Part shown: piece after piece, positions 1-7,309 of the stretch | Layout of the letters: each line of letters starts with the position of its first letter | How positions within the stretch are numbered: the stretch's first letter is position 1 | DNA from: DATDXV01 sp035289205 | GTDB taxonomy: Archaea > Aenigmatarchaeota > Aenigmatarchaeia > Aenigmatarchaeales > DATDXV01 | NCBI GenBank assembly: GCA_035289205.1 | Contig: DATDXV010000041.1 | Location: 1 to 13,940 of the forward strand | Length of the DNA: 13,940 nucleotides | Reading direction: 5' to 3' | Position numbers and translations under genes: made by a program | Notes under the pieces: model-generated | Databases searched by the model: none | Told to the model about the DNA's origin: nothing | Seen by the model: only the letters and a program-made list of their open reading frames with translations

Positions 1-2
1 CC

Positions 3-2192
3 AATGGAGTGGCTTGCACTGCAAGCAATGAATGCGCAACAAACAACTGCTGCGGCAGTGTCTGTTCTTCCTCATGCACGGTCACAAATACGGTAAGCGG
101 AAGCGGAGGCGGGGGAGGAATATCCACAACAAGCAGGGATGTGATAATACAATCCCCGTCAGCAATATCAGTCCCTGTCGGAAAGGAGAACATTCTCTAC
201 ATAAACATAACGAACAACGTGCCGGCAACAAAGCTGAACAATATAACAGTCAAGCTCTCCGGGTATCTGCCGGGACTTGCAGAGGTGGAGCAGCAACTGG
301 ATGGAATAGAATACAATGAAACCAGGCAGCTGAAGATACTGCTCAAAGCACCTATCTTCCTGACTGGAACATATGATCTGAAGGTCATAATTGAAGGGAA
401 GCTGAGCGGTGCGCAGAGCAAGACGATAACCCAGGAGTTTGTAGTAAAGCTGACTGCAACATCACTGACAATAGGCGATGCAGAGGGCTCTGTGAATAAT
501 GCGGCTGCAGCAGCAAAGGAACTGTCTGATGCAGGCATAGGAACCAAAAGAATAGAAGACCTTCTCAGCAAGGCAAAGGCATCTCTGGCCGATGGAGACT
601 ACGCTACAGCAAGCTCCCTGGCAAACCAGGCAGTCTCCCTAAAGGACAAAGCTCTGTCTGTTAAGGATGCTCTGGAGGATGTTAGCAAGAAGCTAGAGGA
701 GGCAGAAAGAGCTGGCCTGGATGTCTCAGAGACTGCAAGATATTATTCTCTGGCAGCTGAGGCATTCGCAAGGGAAGAGTTCGAAAAGGCGGAACAAAGA
801 CTGAATGCAGCATCACTGACCTATGTCCTAGAAACGCAGGGGAAGATAAATGTCGTTGCATTTGCATACAACAACTGGTACTGGATACTCGCATTCCTTG
901 CAGTATCTTATGTGACTGGAAAGGCTGCACACAGAAGGCTGATGCTGATTTACATAAACTTCATGCTCAAGTCTCTTAAAGATGAAGAAAGAGCCATCAA
1001 CGAGCTTCTGACTGAAACACAAAATCAGTTCTATAGGGAAAAGACGATGGACGAGCCGACATACCACAAGATGATGTATGAGTATGAAAAGAGGCTAACC
1101 AGCATGAAGAAAACCATGGGAAGGCTTATTATAATGAAAGCAAGGATAATCAGCGCGGAAAGCGAACTGGAAGAACTGGAACACGAAGAGGAGCATGTAA
1201 TAGATATGACAAAGGAGCTGCAAACGCTTTATTATAAGGATAGGAAGATCAACAAGCACATTTACGATCGCAGGCAGAACGAATACCATGAAAGAAGGGC
1301 TGAGATAAGGGAGCAGATTGAACTGCTAAAAGAAAAAATGAACCTGAAGAAAAAGAAAGGATCTAGTCCATTGTTTGCAATTCTACCTCTTTTCTTGCTG
1401 ATAGTTCCCATAATAGCATTCGCAGACCTGCAGGGAGATGCTGAAAGCGCCTTGCTAAGCGCGCAGCAAGACATCGATGAGATGTCTGGGAAAGGACTCA
1501 GCGTGATAAGCTTAAGCAAGCTTCTGGATGAAGCACGAAAGCTGTATAATGCAAAGGAGTATGATGGAGTAATTCTTTTAACAGACCAGATAAACGCCAC
1601 AAAATCCAAGGCCCTTTCAATAAGCTCAAAGATAGATGAAGTTGAAGGAAGAATGATAGACCTGGAGAGCAAAGGCGCCGATGTGGCGCCTATCAGAACG
1701 GAATTAACAAAAGCTTCTGCAGGCCTCTATGGGGAGGAGTATGCAGCAGCTGATGCTGCAGTAGAAAAAGCTGCTGCTTTGCTGGAGGATCTGGAAGGCA
1801 GTTTCGCAACCTCATCCACAATTGAACGGACCAGGCTAGATGTAATAAAGATTATCTATCAGAACTGGCTTTACATAACAGCGTTCTTGATTGTGGTAGC
1901 TGCTACATGGCGAGCTGCCTACATAAAACTTGACACAATGAGGGTAAGCAAAAGGATAGAATACCTGGAGTATGCAGAGAAGCACCTTAAGGAGCTGATG
2001 GTAAGAAACCAGGAGGCCTATTACAAGGAGAAAACAATAAGCAAGCCGGATTTTCTGGTCTCAAGAGATTATTACAACAAAAGGATGTCAGAGCTGGCAA
2101 GGGAGCTGAAGGTAATGATGGAAAGGCTGCAAAAGCTAAAATCTATGGAGAGTTCTTCTTTATGGCTGAGACTTTTGGCAAAAAGGAAGTAG
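3..2192 (+). CDS. Large membrane-anchored helical/coiled-coil protein with internal duplication (5' end outside window)
   Basis: The frame is open from the window edge, so the N-terminus is missing. The visible part starts with a cysteine-rich stretch and a Ser/Gly linker (about residues 1-40 counted from base 9). Next comes a beta-rich, Ig/CARDB-like segment with N-x-S/T sequons (about 43-150), typical of archaeal surface proteins. Then an architecture appears twice: an Ala-rich helical hairpin region, a transmembrane helix beginning NNWYWILAFLAV (about 288-306) or QNWLYITAFLIVV (about 617-634), and a charged coiled coil. The two coiled coils share the pattern YxEKTxxxPxxxxxxxxYxxRM. A further hydrophobic segment (SSPLFAILPLFLLIVPIIAFA, about 452-472) lies between the halves and would return the chain outside. 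The Ig and helical parts are thus probably extracellular and the coiled coils cytoplasmic. It overlaps the next gene by 31 nt. I do not recognise the family; the topology is inference. Confidence 0.8.
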   Translation, partial: NGVACTASNECATNNCCGSVCSSSCTVTNTVSGSGGGGGISTTSRDVIIQSPSAISVPVGKENILYINITNNVPATKLNNITVKLSGYLPGLAEVEQQLDGIEYNETRQLKILLKAPIFLTGTYDLKVIIEGKLSGAQSKTITQEFVVKLTATSLTIGDAEGSVNNAAAAAKELSDAGIGTKRIEDLLSKAKASLADGDYATASSLANQAVSLKDKALSVKDALEDVSKKLEEAERAGLDVSETARYYSLAAEAFAREEFEKAEQRLNAASLTYVLETQGKINVVAFAYNNWYWILAFLAVSYVTGKAAHRRLMLIYINFMLKSLKDEERAINELLTETQNQFYREKTMDEPTYHKMMYEYEKRLTSMKKTMGRLIIMKARIISAESELEELEHEEEHVIDMTKELQTLYYKDRKINKHIYDRRQNEYHERRAEIREQIELLKEKMNLKKKKGSSPLFAILPLFLLIVPIIAFADLQGDAESALLSAQQDIDEMSGKGLSVISLSKLLDEARKLYNAKEYDGVILLTDQINATKSKALSISSKIDEVEGRMIDLESKGADVAPIRTELTKASAGLYGEEYAAADAAVEKAAALLEDLEGSFATSSTIERTRLDVIKIIYQNWLYITAFLIVVAATWRAAYIKLDTMRVSKRIEYLEYAEKHLKELMVRNQEAYYKEKTISKPDFLVSRDYYNKRMSELARELKVMMERLQKLKSMESSSLWLRLLAKRK

Positions 2193-2734
2193 TTGCCTCA
2201 GTGGCAATCGCACTTCTATGGTTTGCATCCATATCGTTATTTAATCTGTCTTTTAGCTACCAGCCGCTGCCTTTTTATGCCTTTTTTGCAATAAACGCTT
2301 TTTTCATGGTAGCTGCCGCATACTTTATGGATAGGAGGTGGACAGTCTTCCTAGTGGCAGCGTTCTTAGACCTCCTAGTGCTTCCTTTCTTTTTCCTGGA
2401 GAAATATACGGAAGGAGCAATGGTTATGCTCGCCTATATGGTTCTGGTTCTGACTTCCTCACTGGTATTTGATCTTCTGTGGTATCTAAAGAAATCTGAC
2501 TACAGATTTGCATACTGCTCCTCAATCTCCCAGCTTTCAATATCCGTATTCCTCTGGGTTCTGATTGCAGCCATGGATCCGCAAAGGATACCTGACCCAA
2601 GCATGCTAAATTCAACAGTCAATTTTGCCCTGCTTTCAGCAGGCGCTGGGCTTGGCGGCGGCATAATCGGAGCCCTATTCTGGGGTCTTGTCAGGACTAA
2701 CAAACGGATTATCAGGTTTCAATTGACGAGATAG
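2162..2734 (+). CDS. Multipass membrane protein, unknown function
   Basis: This 190-residue protein is strongly hydrophobic, with about six predicted membrane helices (for example VASVAIALLWFASISLFNL near 10-28, YAFFAINAFFMVAAAYFM near 38-55, and a Gly-rich last segment near 155-175). The C-terminus is short and basic (RTNKRIIRFQLTR), suggesting a cytoplasmic end. The ATG lies inside the preceding gene, 31 nt before its stop, with GGAGA about 11 nt upstream, so translation is probably coupled and the two proteins may work together in the membrane. Its stop TAG directly abuts the TAG of the convergent gene on the other strand (TAGCTA). No conserved catalytic motif is visible and I do not recognise the family. 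Confidence 0.75.
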   Translation: MAETFGKKEVVASVAIALLWFASISLFNLSFSYQPLPFYAFFAINAFFMVAAAYFMDRRWTVFLVAAFLDLLVLPFFFLEKYTEGAMVMLAYMVLVLTSSLVFDLLWYLKKSDYRFAYCSSISQLSISVFLWVLIAAMDPQRIPDPSMLNSTVNFALLSAGAGLGGGIIGALFWGLVRTNKRIIRFQLTR

Positions 2735-3598
2735 CTATATTTCTGTGAAGACCCTCTGCTCGGGATAGACAACTATCCCGCTGTCTGTTATCTGCAATGC
2801 GACTCTCTTCTCCTCAAATCTGGATCCTCTCATCTTGAGAATCTCTATAGATCTCTCCCTGACGTCGCCCTTGCTTATATTGTAAATAATTATTACGCCG
2901 TCTGCAAGGAACTCTTCAACGCCAGTAGGGCTAAGCTTCTTTGGGGCATCCTCTGACTCAGAGACAAGAAATACTGTGGCGCCAAGCTTCTCAAAGTAGA
3001 GGAAGGACTGCTCAATATAGCTCCTGTAGCTATCTTCCTTTCCGGCGAAGGCTGCTGTCAAAGCTGTTATGGAATCTATCACTATCCTGTCTGGCCTGAA
3101 GCCCTTTGGGATAAAGTCTGTCAGTCCCTCTACAGGTATGAGCAGTTCGCCCTTTGCCTGGGCAAGCAACGCTTCCATAGACCTTGAAATATCGAAAGGA
3201 TCAATCCTTCTGATCATAAGATTCCCATTCTTTGCAAGCTTCTCAGGATTCCAGCCAAAATCATGCATATGCTGCATCAGTCTTGTCTCGCTCTCCTCAA
3301 ATGACAGGTAGAGACACTTCTCCCCTCTCTCGGCAGCGTAATTCAGCATATGCAAACAGAAGAGAGTTTTTCCTGTTCCGGGACCGCCGGCAACAAGAAC
3401 AGAAGTGCCCTTTGGAATGCCCTTTGCAAACAATGAATCCAAACCATCTATTCCGAGCCTTATGAAATTCTTGTCAGGCTGCCCGTTGGGCTTTTGCTTC
3501 TGAAAAGTCTTTGGTTCATCCATAAAAACAGGCATATCAACAGGAGCACTGCTCTTTGGCAATTCCTGAGATCTCTTATTCTCCTTTGCATCGGGCAT
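2735..3598 (-). CDS. KaiC-like RecA-superfamily ATPase
   Basis: This 287-residue protein is a single-domain KaiC-type P-loop ATPase. The Walker A motif GGPGTGKT is at about 71-78, the glutamate pair LSFEES typical of KaiC catalytic sites at about 99-104, Walker B RIVIDS at about 171-176, and the KaiC signature ILKMRGSRF at about 253-261. The first 45 residues are hydrophilic, low in complexity and probably disordered. Single-domain archaeal KaiC-like proteins are poorly defined ATPases, often linked to signalling or to regulation of membrane machinery. Here the gene is divergent from, and shares an 84-bp intergenic region with, an operon encoding two degenerate KaiC-like proteins and a membrane protein, so a common complex is plausible. 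A TATA-like box lies 30 nt upstream of the ATG. The family assignment is firm; the role is not. Confidence 0.93.
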   Translation of the reverse strand: MPDAKENKRSQELPKSSAPVDMPVFMDEPKTFQKQKPNGQPDKNFIRLGIDGLDSLFAKGIPKGTSVLVAGGPGTGKTLFCLHMLNYAAERGEKCLYLSFEESETRLMQHMHDFGWNPEKLAKNGNLMIRRIDPFDISRSMEALLAQAKGELLIPVEGLTDFIPKGFRPDRIVIDSITALTAAFAGKEDSYRSYIEQSFLYFEKLGATVFLVSESEDAPKKLSPTGVEEFLADGVIIIYNISKGDVRERSIEILKMRGSRFEEKRVALQITDSGIVVYPEQRVFTEI

Positions 3599-3620
3599 AC
3601 TAGAAGATTCCTCAGGTTTC

Positions 3621-3628
3621 CTTATAAA
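3621..3628 (-). promoter_or_regulatory. TATA-like promoter of the KaiC-like gene
   Basis: On the minus strand the sequence reads TCTTTATAAGG. The first T of TTTATAA is 30 nt before the ATG at 3598, which predicts a very short leader or none. Confidence 0.6.
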
Positions 3629-3653
3629 GATAATGCAAATAAAGGATGAAAGG

Positions 3654-3661
3654 TTTAAATC
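3654..3661 (+). promoter_or_regulatory. TATA-like promoter of the degenerate-KaiC operon
   Basis: The sequence GGTTTAAATC has its first T 29 nt before the ATG at 3683. It is divergent from, and only about 25 nt away from, the TATA box of the KaiC-like gene, so the two units could be co-regulated. Confidence 0.6.
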
Positions 3662-3682
3662 AAAGCTATTCCACTAGTAGGT

Positions 3683-4231
3683 ATGGGAGATGGCGAACTG
3701 GACAAAGCTGTGGAAAATCTTTCTGAAGCCAGCATACTTCTCGTAGAAACAGATGCATCAAAGTACATGGATGCGGAGACAACAGTTCTGAAGGAGCTCC
3801 TTGAGAAAAACCTTAGCTGCATTTACATAACCCTGAACAAGCCGTCAACAACCCTTGTGAAGCTTTTTCAGGCAAAGGAAATAGATACAGAAAAAATCTA
3901 CTTCGTGGACTGCATAGGAGCAGAGGGAGAGGGGACGCAGAGGATGGGAAAGTCTGTGATAAAGGTGAGTCCAGCGAACCTGACAGGGATATCGCTTGCA
4001 ACAAATGAGATGATACAAAGCATCCAAGGCGACAAGTTCATTTTCTTTGACGGCATAACCGTGCTGCTTGTCTATAATAGCCTAGGGAGCACGGAGAAGT
4101 TTGCGCACTTCATAGCTACAAGAATACGCAGTTTTAATATACGAGGAGTGCTAATGAATGTGATAGATGAAGGTGGTAAACCATTACTAAGCCTAGTAGA
4201 AAAAATATGCGACCAAACAGTAAAGCTGTAA
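3683..4231 (+). CDS. KaiC/RecA-like protein lacking the P-loop
   Basis: This 182-residue protein has the alternating beta-alpha pattern of a RecA-like core: SILLVET (strand), a helix, then SCIYITLNKP, KIYFVDCIG, DKFIFFDGITVLLVY and GVLMNVIDE. Where Walker A should follow the first strand it has ETDASKYMD, so nucleotide binding in the usual way is unlikely. It is paralogous to the protein at 4700-5236: both carry the I/VYxxxNKPxxT motif and end CDxTVxx. It is the first gene of a unit that overlaps the next gene by 25 nt. By analogy with other degenerate RecA-like pairs it may be a non-catalytic partner of the KaiC-like ATPase encoded divergently. That is inference from gene context. Confidence 0.8.
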   Translation: MGDGELDKAVENLSEASILLVETDASKYMDAETTVLKELLEKNLSCIYITLNKPSTTLVKLFQAKEIDTEKIYFVDCIGAEGEGTQRMGKSVIKVSPANLTGISLATNEMIQSIQGDKFIFFDGITVLLVYNSLGSTEKFAHFIATRIRSFNIRGVLMNVIDEGGKPLLSLVEKICDQTVKL

Positions 4232-4695
4232 AGACTCCTGACCATATCAAGGAAGCCAAAATGGTCTTGATAGGAGCGATAGCTACAATGATCTACCTCT
4301 ACCTTCTTATACAGTTTGTAAGGCCCTATGCAATGAACAACCTAACCCCTTCAACAGTCTTTGCAGTTCTAATCCTAGAACTCACTCCGATAGCTGTATT
4401 GGTTTATTACTCCACAAAGAATTTCGTAAAATCAGCTGCATTGATATCAGAAACAGAGATGCTAAGGATATTCAACAGGATCAAGATATCTCTGTTCCTT
4501 GTTATTCTTTACGTACTGCTCCTTGATGTCAACGACTGGCTGCCGAGGATGTATGTTGGCATATCACAGGAATTCGTTGATCTGGTGAACATCCTGGCAT
4601 ACACATCCCTCGTGGTTTATTTCATATTGATCTTCCAGATAAGCAAGAGGGTAAAGAACTTCTGCGATACATTCGGCTTCAAAGATGGGCAGTGA
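4207..4695 (+). CDS. Four-helix membrane protein between two degenerate KaiC-like genes
   Basis: This 162-residue protein has about four membrane segments: MVLIGAIATMIYLYLLIQFV (about 19-38), VFAVLILELTPIAVLVYY (about 51-68), KISLFLVILYVLLLDV (about 93-108) and ILAYTSLVVYFILIFQI (about 128-144). A basic amphipathic region (FNRIKI) lies between them and the C-terminal tail is soluble. The start at 4207 overlaps the upstream gene by 25 nt and gives a basic N-terminus. An internal ATG at 4261, right at the first membrane segment, is an alternative. The stop overlaps the region of the next start. Its place between two KaiC-like proteins suggests a membrane anchor or sensor for them. I do not recognise the family. 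Confidence 0.75.
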   Translation: MRPNSKAVKTPDHIKEAKMVLIGAIATMIYLYLLIQFVRPYAMNNLTPSTVFAVLILELTPIAVLVYYSTKNFVKSAALISETEMLRIFNRIKISLFLVILYVLLLDVNDWLPRMYVGISQEFVDLVNILAYTSLVVYFILIFQISKRVKNFCDTFGFKDGQ

Positions 4696-4696
4696 T
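4691..4696 (+). promoter_or_regulatory. Shine-Dalgarno-like AGTGAT deciding the start at 4700
   Basis: AGTGAT, three bases and ATG occur here with exactly the geometry seen before the in-operon start at 11647 on the minus strand (AGTGAT, ACT, ATG). GTGAT matches the usual archaeal anti-Shine-Dalgarno end. It favours the ATG at 4700 over the in-frame ATG at 4685. It also contains the TGA stop of the upstream gene. Confidence 0.5.
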
Positions 4697-4699
4697 AGA

Positions 4700-5236
4700 A
4701 TGGCTGGATTAGAAACCCTTAAAGACGGCTTAGATGTATATCTTCTTGTCTTAAAACCCGGGGAACAGGGCAAATCCTTAGAGGCTACGAAGATCATGAT
4801 AGACCAGGGCATTAAAGCTGTTTATGTAAGCGTGAACAAGCCCTATAATACAATTCTAAACAACGCAAAGAAATTAGGCATTGATGCTTCAAAGCTTCTC
4901 GTATTGGATGCAGTTTCAAAGGCAACAGGATCTCCCACACCCAATGATCCGTCTGTGATATACATTAGCAATCCTACAAATTTGAGCGAGATGTCAATAA
5001 CCATCGGCAATGCAATAAAACAGATGGGCACGAAAAATGTTGTAGTAGTATTTGACAACGCCTCATTGATGTATGTCTACTCAAAGAAAGATATCGTATC
5101 GAAATTCTTCAGGTTTCTCATAGCCCAAGCGAGGAAAGACGGACAGAAGGTAATACTCATAGCAATAAAGGATGATGAAAGCGGGGACATAATAAATGAA
5201 TTCTCCCAAGTATGCGATGAGACGGTGGAAATCTAG
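4700..5236 (+). CDS. Degenerate KaiC/RecA-like protein retaining a GKS remnant
   Basis: This 178-residue paralogue of the protein at 3683-4231 has the same core: DVYLLVLKP, a helix, AVYVSVNKPYNT, KLLVLDAV, NVVVVFDNASLMYVY, KVILIAIKDD and a terminal CDETVEI. At the Walker A position it has PGEQGKS. The GKS is kept, but the first glycine and the spacing of GxxxxGK[ST] are lost, so ATP binding is uncertain. The two paralogues therefore show different stages of P-loop decay. The start at 4700 is preferred because an AGTGAT site sits three bases before it; 4685 is possible and would add five residues. The stop shares the tetranucleotide CTAG with the stop of the convergent HD-domain gene. Confidence 0.8.
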   Translation: MAGLETLKDGLDVYLLVLKPGEQGKSLEATKIMIDQGIKAVYVSVNKPYNTILNNAKKLGIDASKLLVLDAVSKATGSPTPNDPSVIYISNPTNLSEMSITIGNAIKQMGTKNVVVVFDNASLMYVYSKKDIVSKFFRFLIAQARKDGQKVILIAIKDDESGDIINEFSQVCDETVEI

Positions 5237-6198
5237 ATTGCGATACGAACGCTTACTCCTCTCTCATTCAGCTTCCTTACTTCCTCAACAAGACTACTGT
5301 AGTTAGGATCTTCGCTCAATTTATGAACCTCGCCAGCATTTAGATACTCAGGGTCTATCCATCTGAATTTTTTTCTCAGTTTGATATTTGGATTTGTTTC
5401 TGTCCATTCATAATTCAGCTTCCCAGAAAGCAATTCTATTATTCTTAGTATTTCAGGGTCCTCGCTCTCCTTCAGCTTCATTGAATTATAATCATCATCC
5501 TCCTTGTAAAGCTCATCAACAGTTATTATTCCTTTTTGTAGGGCAATATACAGAGCCTTTGAGAGGAGAGCTGTTCTGACATTAAATTCTATGTTCTGCC
5601 AATGCTCCTTTTGGCATTTCATGAAGTTTCTTCCAAAAGCTCCAGCTGCTTCCTTGTTTGCGAAAACTATCCTGCCGTCCCTAACCAGAATGTTATCCAG
5701 AATAGTCTTTATGTCGCTCCTGTCCAAATAATAATCTCTCAGGCAATAATCAACCCTGTCTGCGCATACAAACGGCGCATCCCTCTCCAATATTGTGAAC
5801 TTCTTTGTATCTATGACCGCTTCGAAATCTATGCCATATCTAGAAAGTATTTTTGGTATTTCTGTCTCAAGGATGAACTTCTTGTGGTTTTTATCCTGTA
5901 GTTCTTCTTTTTCCTGGTCTCCAAGAACCCAGTCACCTGTATGCGAGAAAGCTGTATGAGACACATCATGCAACAGACCAGCGATCTGCTCCTCCAGCGA
6001 GGCACCTAACCTTTGCAGGAGTATCATCACCCCTACAGAGTGATCGAACCTGCTGAAGCTTGGAATCCCATAATACTCGTCAGGAGCACCATACTGGCTG
6101 ATCCCCTTCAATCTCTGCAATGCATCGGATTCTATAAGCTCGACTAGAACAGGCTCAGTTATTTGTACTGTTCCGTAAACAGAATCATCAATTCTCAT
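5233..6198 (-). CDS. HD-domain phosphohydrolase, COG1078/SAMHD1-like
   Basis: This 321-residue protein has the metal-binding HD set in order: H53 in RFDHSVG, H77-D78 in LLHDVSHTAFSH, and D147 in ADRVDY. The spacing and the motifs SRFDHSVGV and LLHDVSHTAFSH are those of the COG1078 family, related to SAMHD1 and bacterial dGTPases, so the likely chemistry is hydrolysis of deoxynucleoside triphosphates or another phosphoester. The substrate cannot be read from sequence. The C-terminal third is charged and lacks known motifs. The gene has its own TATA-like box about 30 nt before the ATG and ends tail-to-tail with the KaiC-like unit, the two TAG stops overlapping in CTAG. Confidence 0.9.
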   Translation of the reverse strand: MRIDDSVYGTVQITEPVLVELIESDALQRLKGISQYGAPDEYYGIPSFSRFDHSVGVMILLQRLGASLEEQIAGLLHDVSHTAFSHTGDWVLGDQEKEELQDKNHKKFILETEIPKILSRYGIDFEAVIDTKKFTILERDAPFVCADRVDYCLRDYYLDRSDIKTILDNILVRDGRIVFANKEAAGAFGRNFMKCQKEHWQNIEFNVRTALLSKALYIALQKGIITVDELYKEDDDYNSMKLKESEDPEILRIIELLSGKLNYEWTETNPNIKLRKKFRWIDPEYLNAGEVHKLSEDPNYSSLVEEVRKLNERGVSVRIAI

Positions 6199-6220
6199 AG
6201 AATCGAATGTGATGCGAAAT

Positions 6221-6229
6221 TATTTATAG
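6221..6229 (-). promoter_or_regulatory. TATA-like promoter of the HD-domain gene
   Basis: The minus strand reads CTATAAATA. The box starts about 30 nt before the ATG at 6198, predicting a leaderless or near-leaderless transcript. Confidence 0.6.
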
Positions 6230-6250
6230 AGGTTATGTTGCTGCTCTTTC

Positions 6251-6562
6251 TTAATCAGTTAAATTGGAAGTTTTCCTAGCAAGCCAATCCTTTGCAACAG
6301 CATCATAATTTTTAAATCTATAACACTCATGACTAGAGTTAACACCCGTTGTGACACGGAATCGTTCTAGAAAACCATCTTCATGAAGCCTTTCTAAAAT
6401 GCCCTTAACTTGTTTGGATTCATCACGCCTATCATAAACAGAACCACCCACAACTTCTACTGCTACAGCACCTGCAGTAAATAAGCTATGTTCACCTTTG
6501 TCGAAATAGACTCTCAATGCGCCTAAAACCAATTCTTCTGTTATCTTTGCTGATTGTTTCAT
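6251..6562 (-). CDS. Small winged-helix DNA-binding-like protein
   Basis: This 103-residue protein fits a winged helix-turn-helix: helix 1 TEELVLGALRVYFDKG (about 8-23), helix 2 SLFTAGAVAVEVVGG (about 26-40), recognition helix ESKQVKGILERLHEDG (about 48-63), then a beta-hairpin wing LERFRVTTGVNSSHECYRF (about 65-83). The fold is judged by eye from the helix pattern and the typical phrase LHEDGFLERFRV. It lies just downstream of the 23S rRNA gene on the same strand but has its own TATA-like box 29 nt before the ATG. An 11-bp sequence is repeated once over that box and once over the start codon, which suggests autoregulation. The target is unknown. Confidence 0.75.
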   Translation of the reverse strand: MKQSAKITEELVLGALRVYFDKGEHSLFTAGAVAVEVVGGSVYDRRDESKQVKGILERLHEDGFLERFRVTTGVNSSHECYRFKNYDAVAKDWLARKTSNLTD

Positions 6563-6588
6563 AGAGTATTTACTACTATAGAGTATTT
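6561..6588 (-). repeat. Tandem 11-bp repeat over promoter and start codon (possible operator)
   Basis: On the minus strand AAATACTCTAT occurs at 6588-6578 and again at 6571-6561, a period of 17 bp. The upstream copy overlaps the TATA box and the downstream copy ends in the ATG of the winged-helix gene. A partial copy (ACTCTAT) lies at 6618-6612. Confidence 0.6.
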
Positions 6589-6591
6589 AAA
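6584..6591 (-). promoter_or_regulatory. TATA-like promoter of the winged-helix gene
   Basis: The minus strand reads AGCTTTAAATAC. TTTAAATA begins at 6591, 29 nt before the ATG at 6562. Confidence 0.65.
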
Positions 6592-6628
6592 GCTAATTGG
6601 ATTGAAAAATAATAGAGTGTAGTTTTCA

Positions 6629-6657
6629 ACCAGCAAAGGCATATTGGGGGTCAAAGC
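6629..6657 (-). repeat. 3' strand of the pre-23S processing stem
   Basis: ACCAGCAAAGGCA (6629-6641) is the perfect inverted complement of 10907-10919, and 6648-6657 is the complement of 10891-10900. Between the two helices lie a 3-bp helix (UGG/CCA) and two 3-nt bulges on opposite strands (AAA at 10901-10903, AUA at 6642-6644). This is a BHB-like motif, as known for archaeal pre-rRNA maturation. Confidence 0.85.
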
Positions 6658-6986
6658 AAAAGTGGTGGTATTTAGTAGCAGCGGGCTGAACAGGTCGCCG
6701 AAGCTTCCTGCGTACACCCCTGCCCTATCAAGGAGGTCGTCTAGCCTCCAACCAGTTGCCTATTTTTCCCGGTTATTTCGGTCTTAGATGCTTTCAGACC
6801 TTAAAAACCATGGCGTAGCTGCCCGGCATTACCATTCTCGCAGCTATAACTAAATCTAGATACCTGTAGCTATAGCTGTATCGATAACCGGTCAACCAGT
6901 GGCCACGAATGCATGTTCCTTTCGTACTTATGCATCCTTCGAGTCAGGCTACAACGCACCCTCGGAAGATATAAACCATACTGTCT

Positions 6987-7189
6987 CTGTCGTCTCGCGT
7001 GGGCATTAACCAAAACTATGTATATCGTACTCGGTACCCTAGTCTCATCGCTAGCTGAAGCTAAAGCTAACTAGGTTATTTTAAGATACGATTTGGTACG
7101 CAGATCAATAAGGGTTTCATCCGATCATATTGTATCACAGGATAACGAAATATATTTTCATCTCTGCTAAAGACGCCCCACGTCGAGAT
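6987..7189 (-). other. 23S intron 8 (E. coli ~2597/2598, helix 93), 203 nt
   Basis: The exon sequence CGTCGTG stops at 7190 and resumes with AGACAGTATGG at 6986; joining them restores the universal CGUCGUGAGACAG beside the A2602 region, with ATAC/GTAT closing helix 93. The junctions fit a BHB: central helix GUCG/CGAC, 3-nt bulges UGA (7191-7189) and AGA (6988-6986), inner helix UCUCG/CGAGA, then CGUGGG/CCCACG beyond a single bulged A. Cuts after the second bulge base give exactly these limits. There is no open reading frame; the inside is rich in short inverted repeats such as GCTAGC. Confidence 0.85.
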
Positions 7190-7309
7190 CACGACGTATT
7201 GAACCCAGCTAATGTCCCCTTTTAATCAATAAACCCTTGCACCCTTGGCTGCTACTGCACAACCAGGAGAGGGGAAGCCGACAGCGAGGTAGCAACGCGC
7301 GGGTTCTCG

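Noticed and set aside
197..1672. Minus-strand open frames opposite the large membrane protein
   Set aside because: They are shadows; the plus-strand protein has coherent domains and membrane segments.
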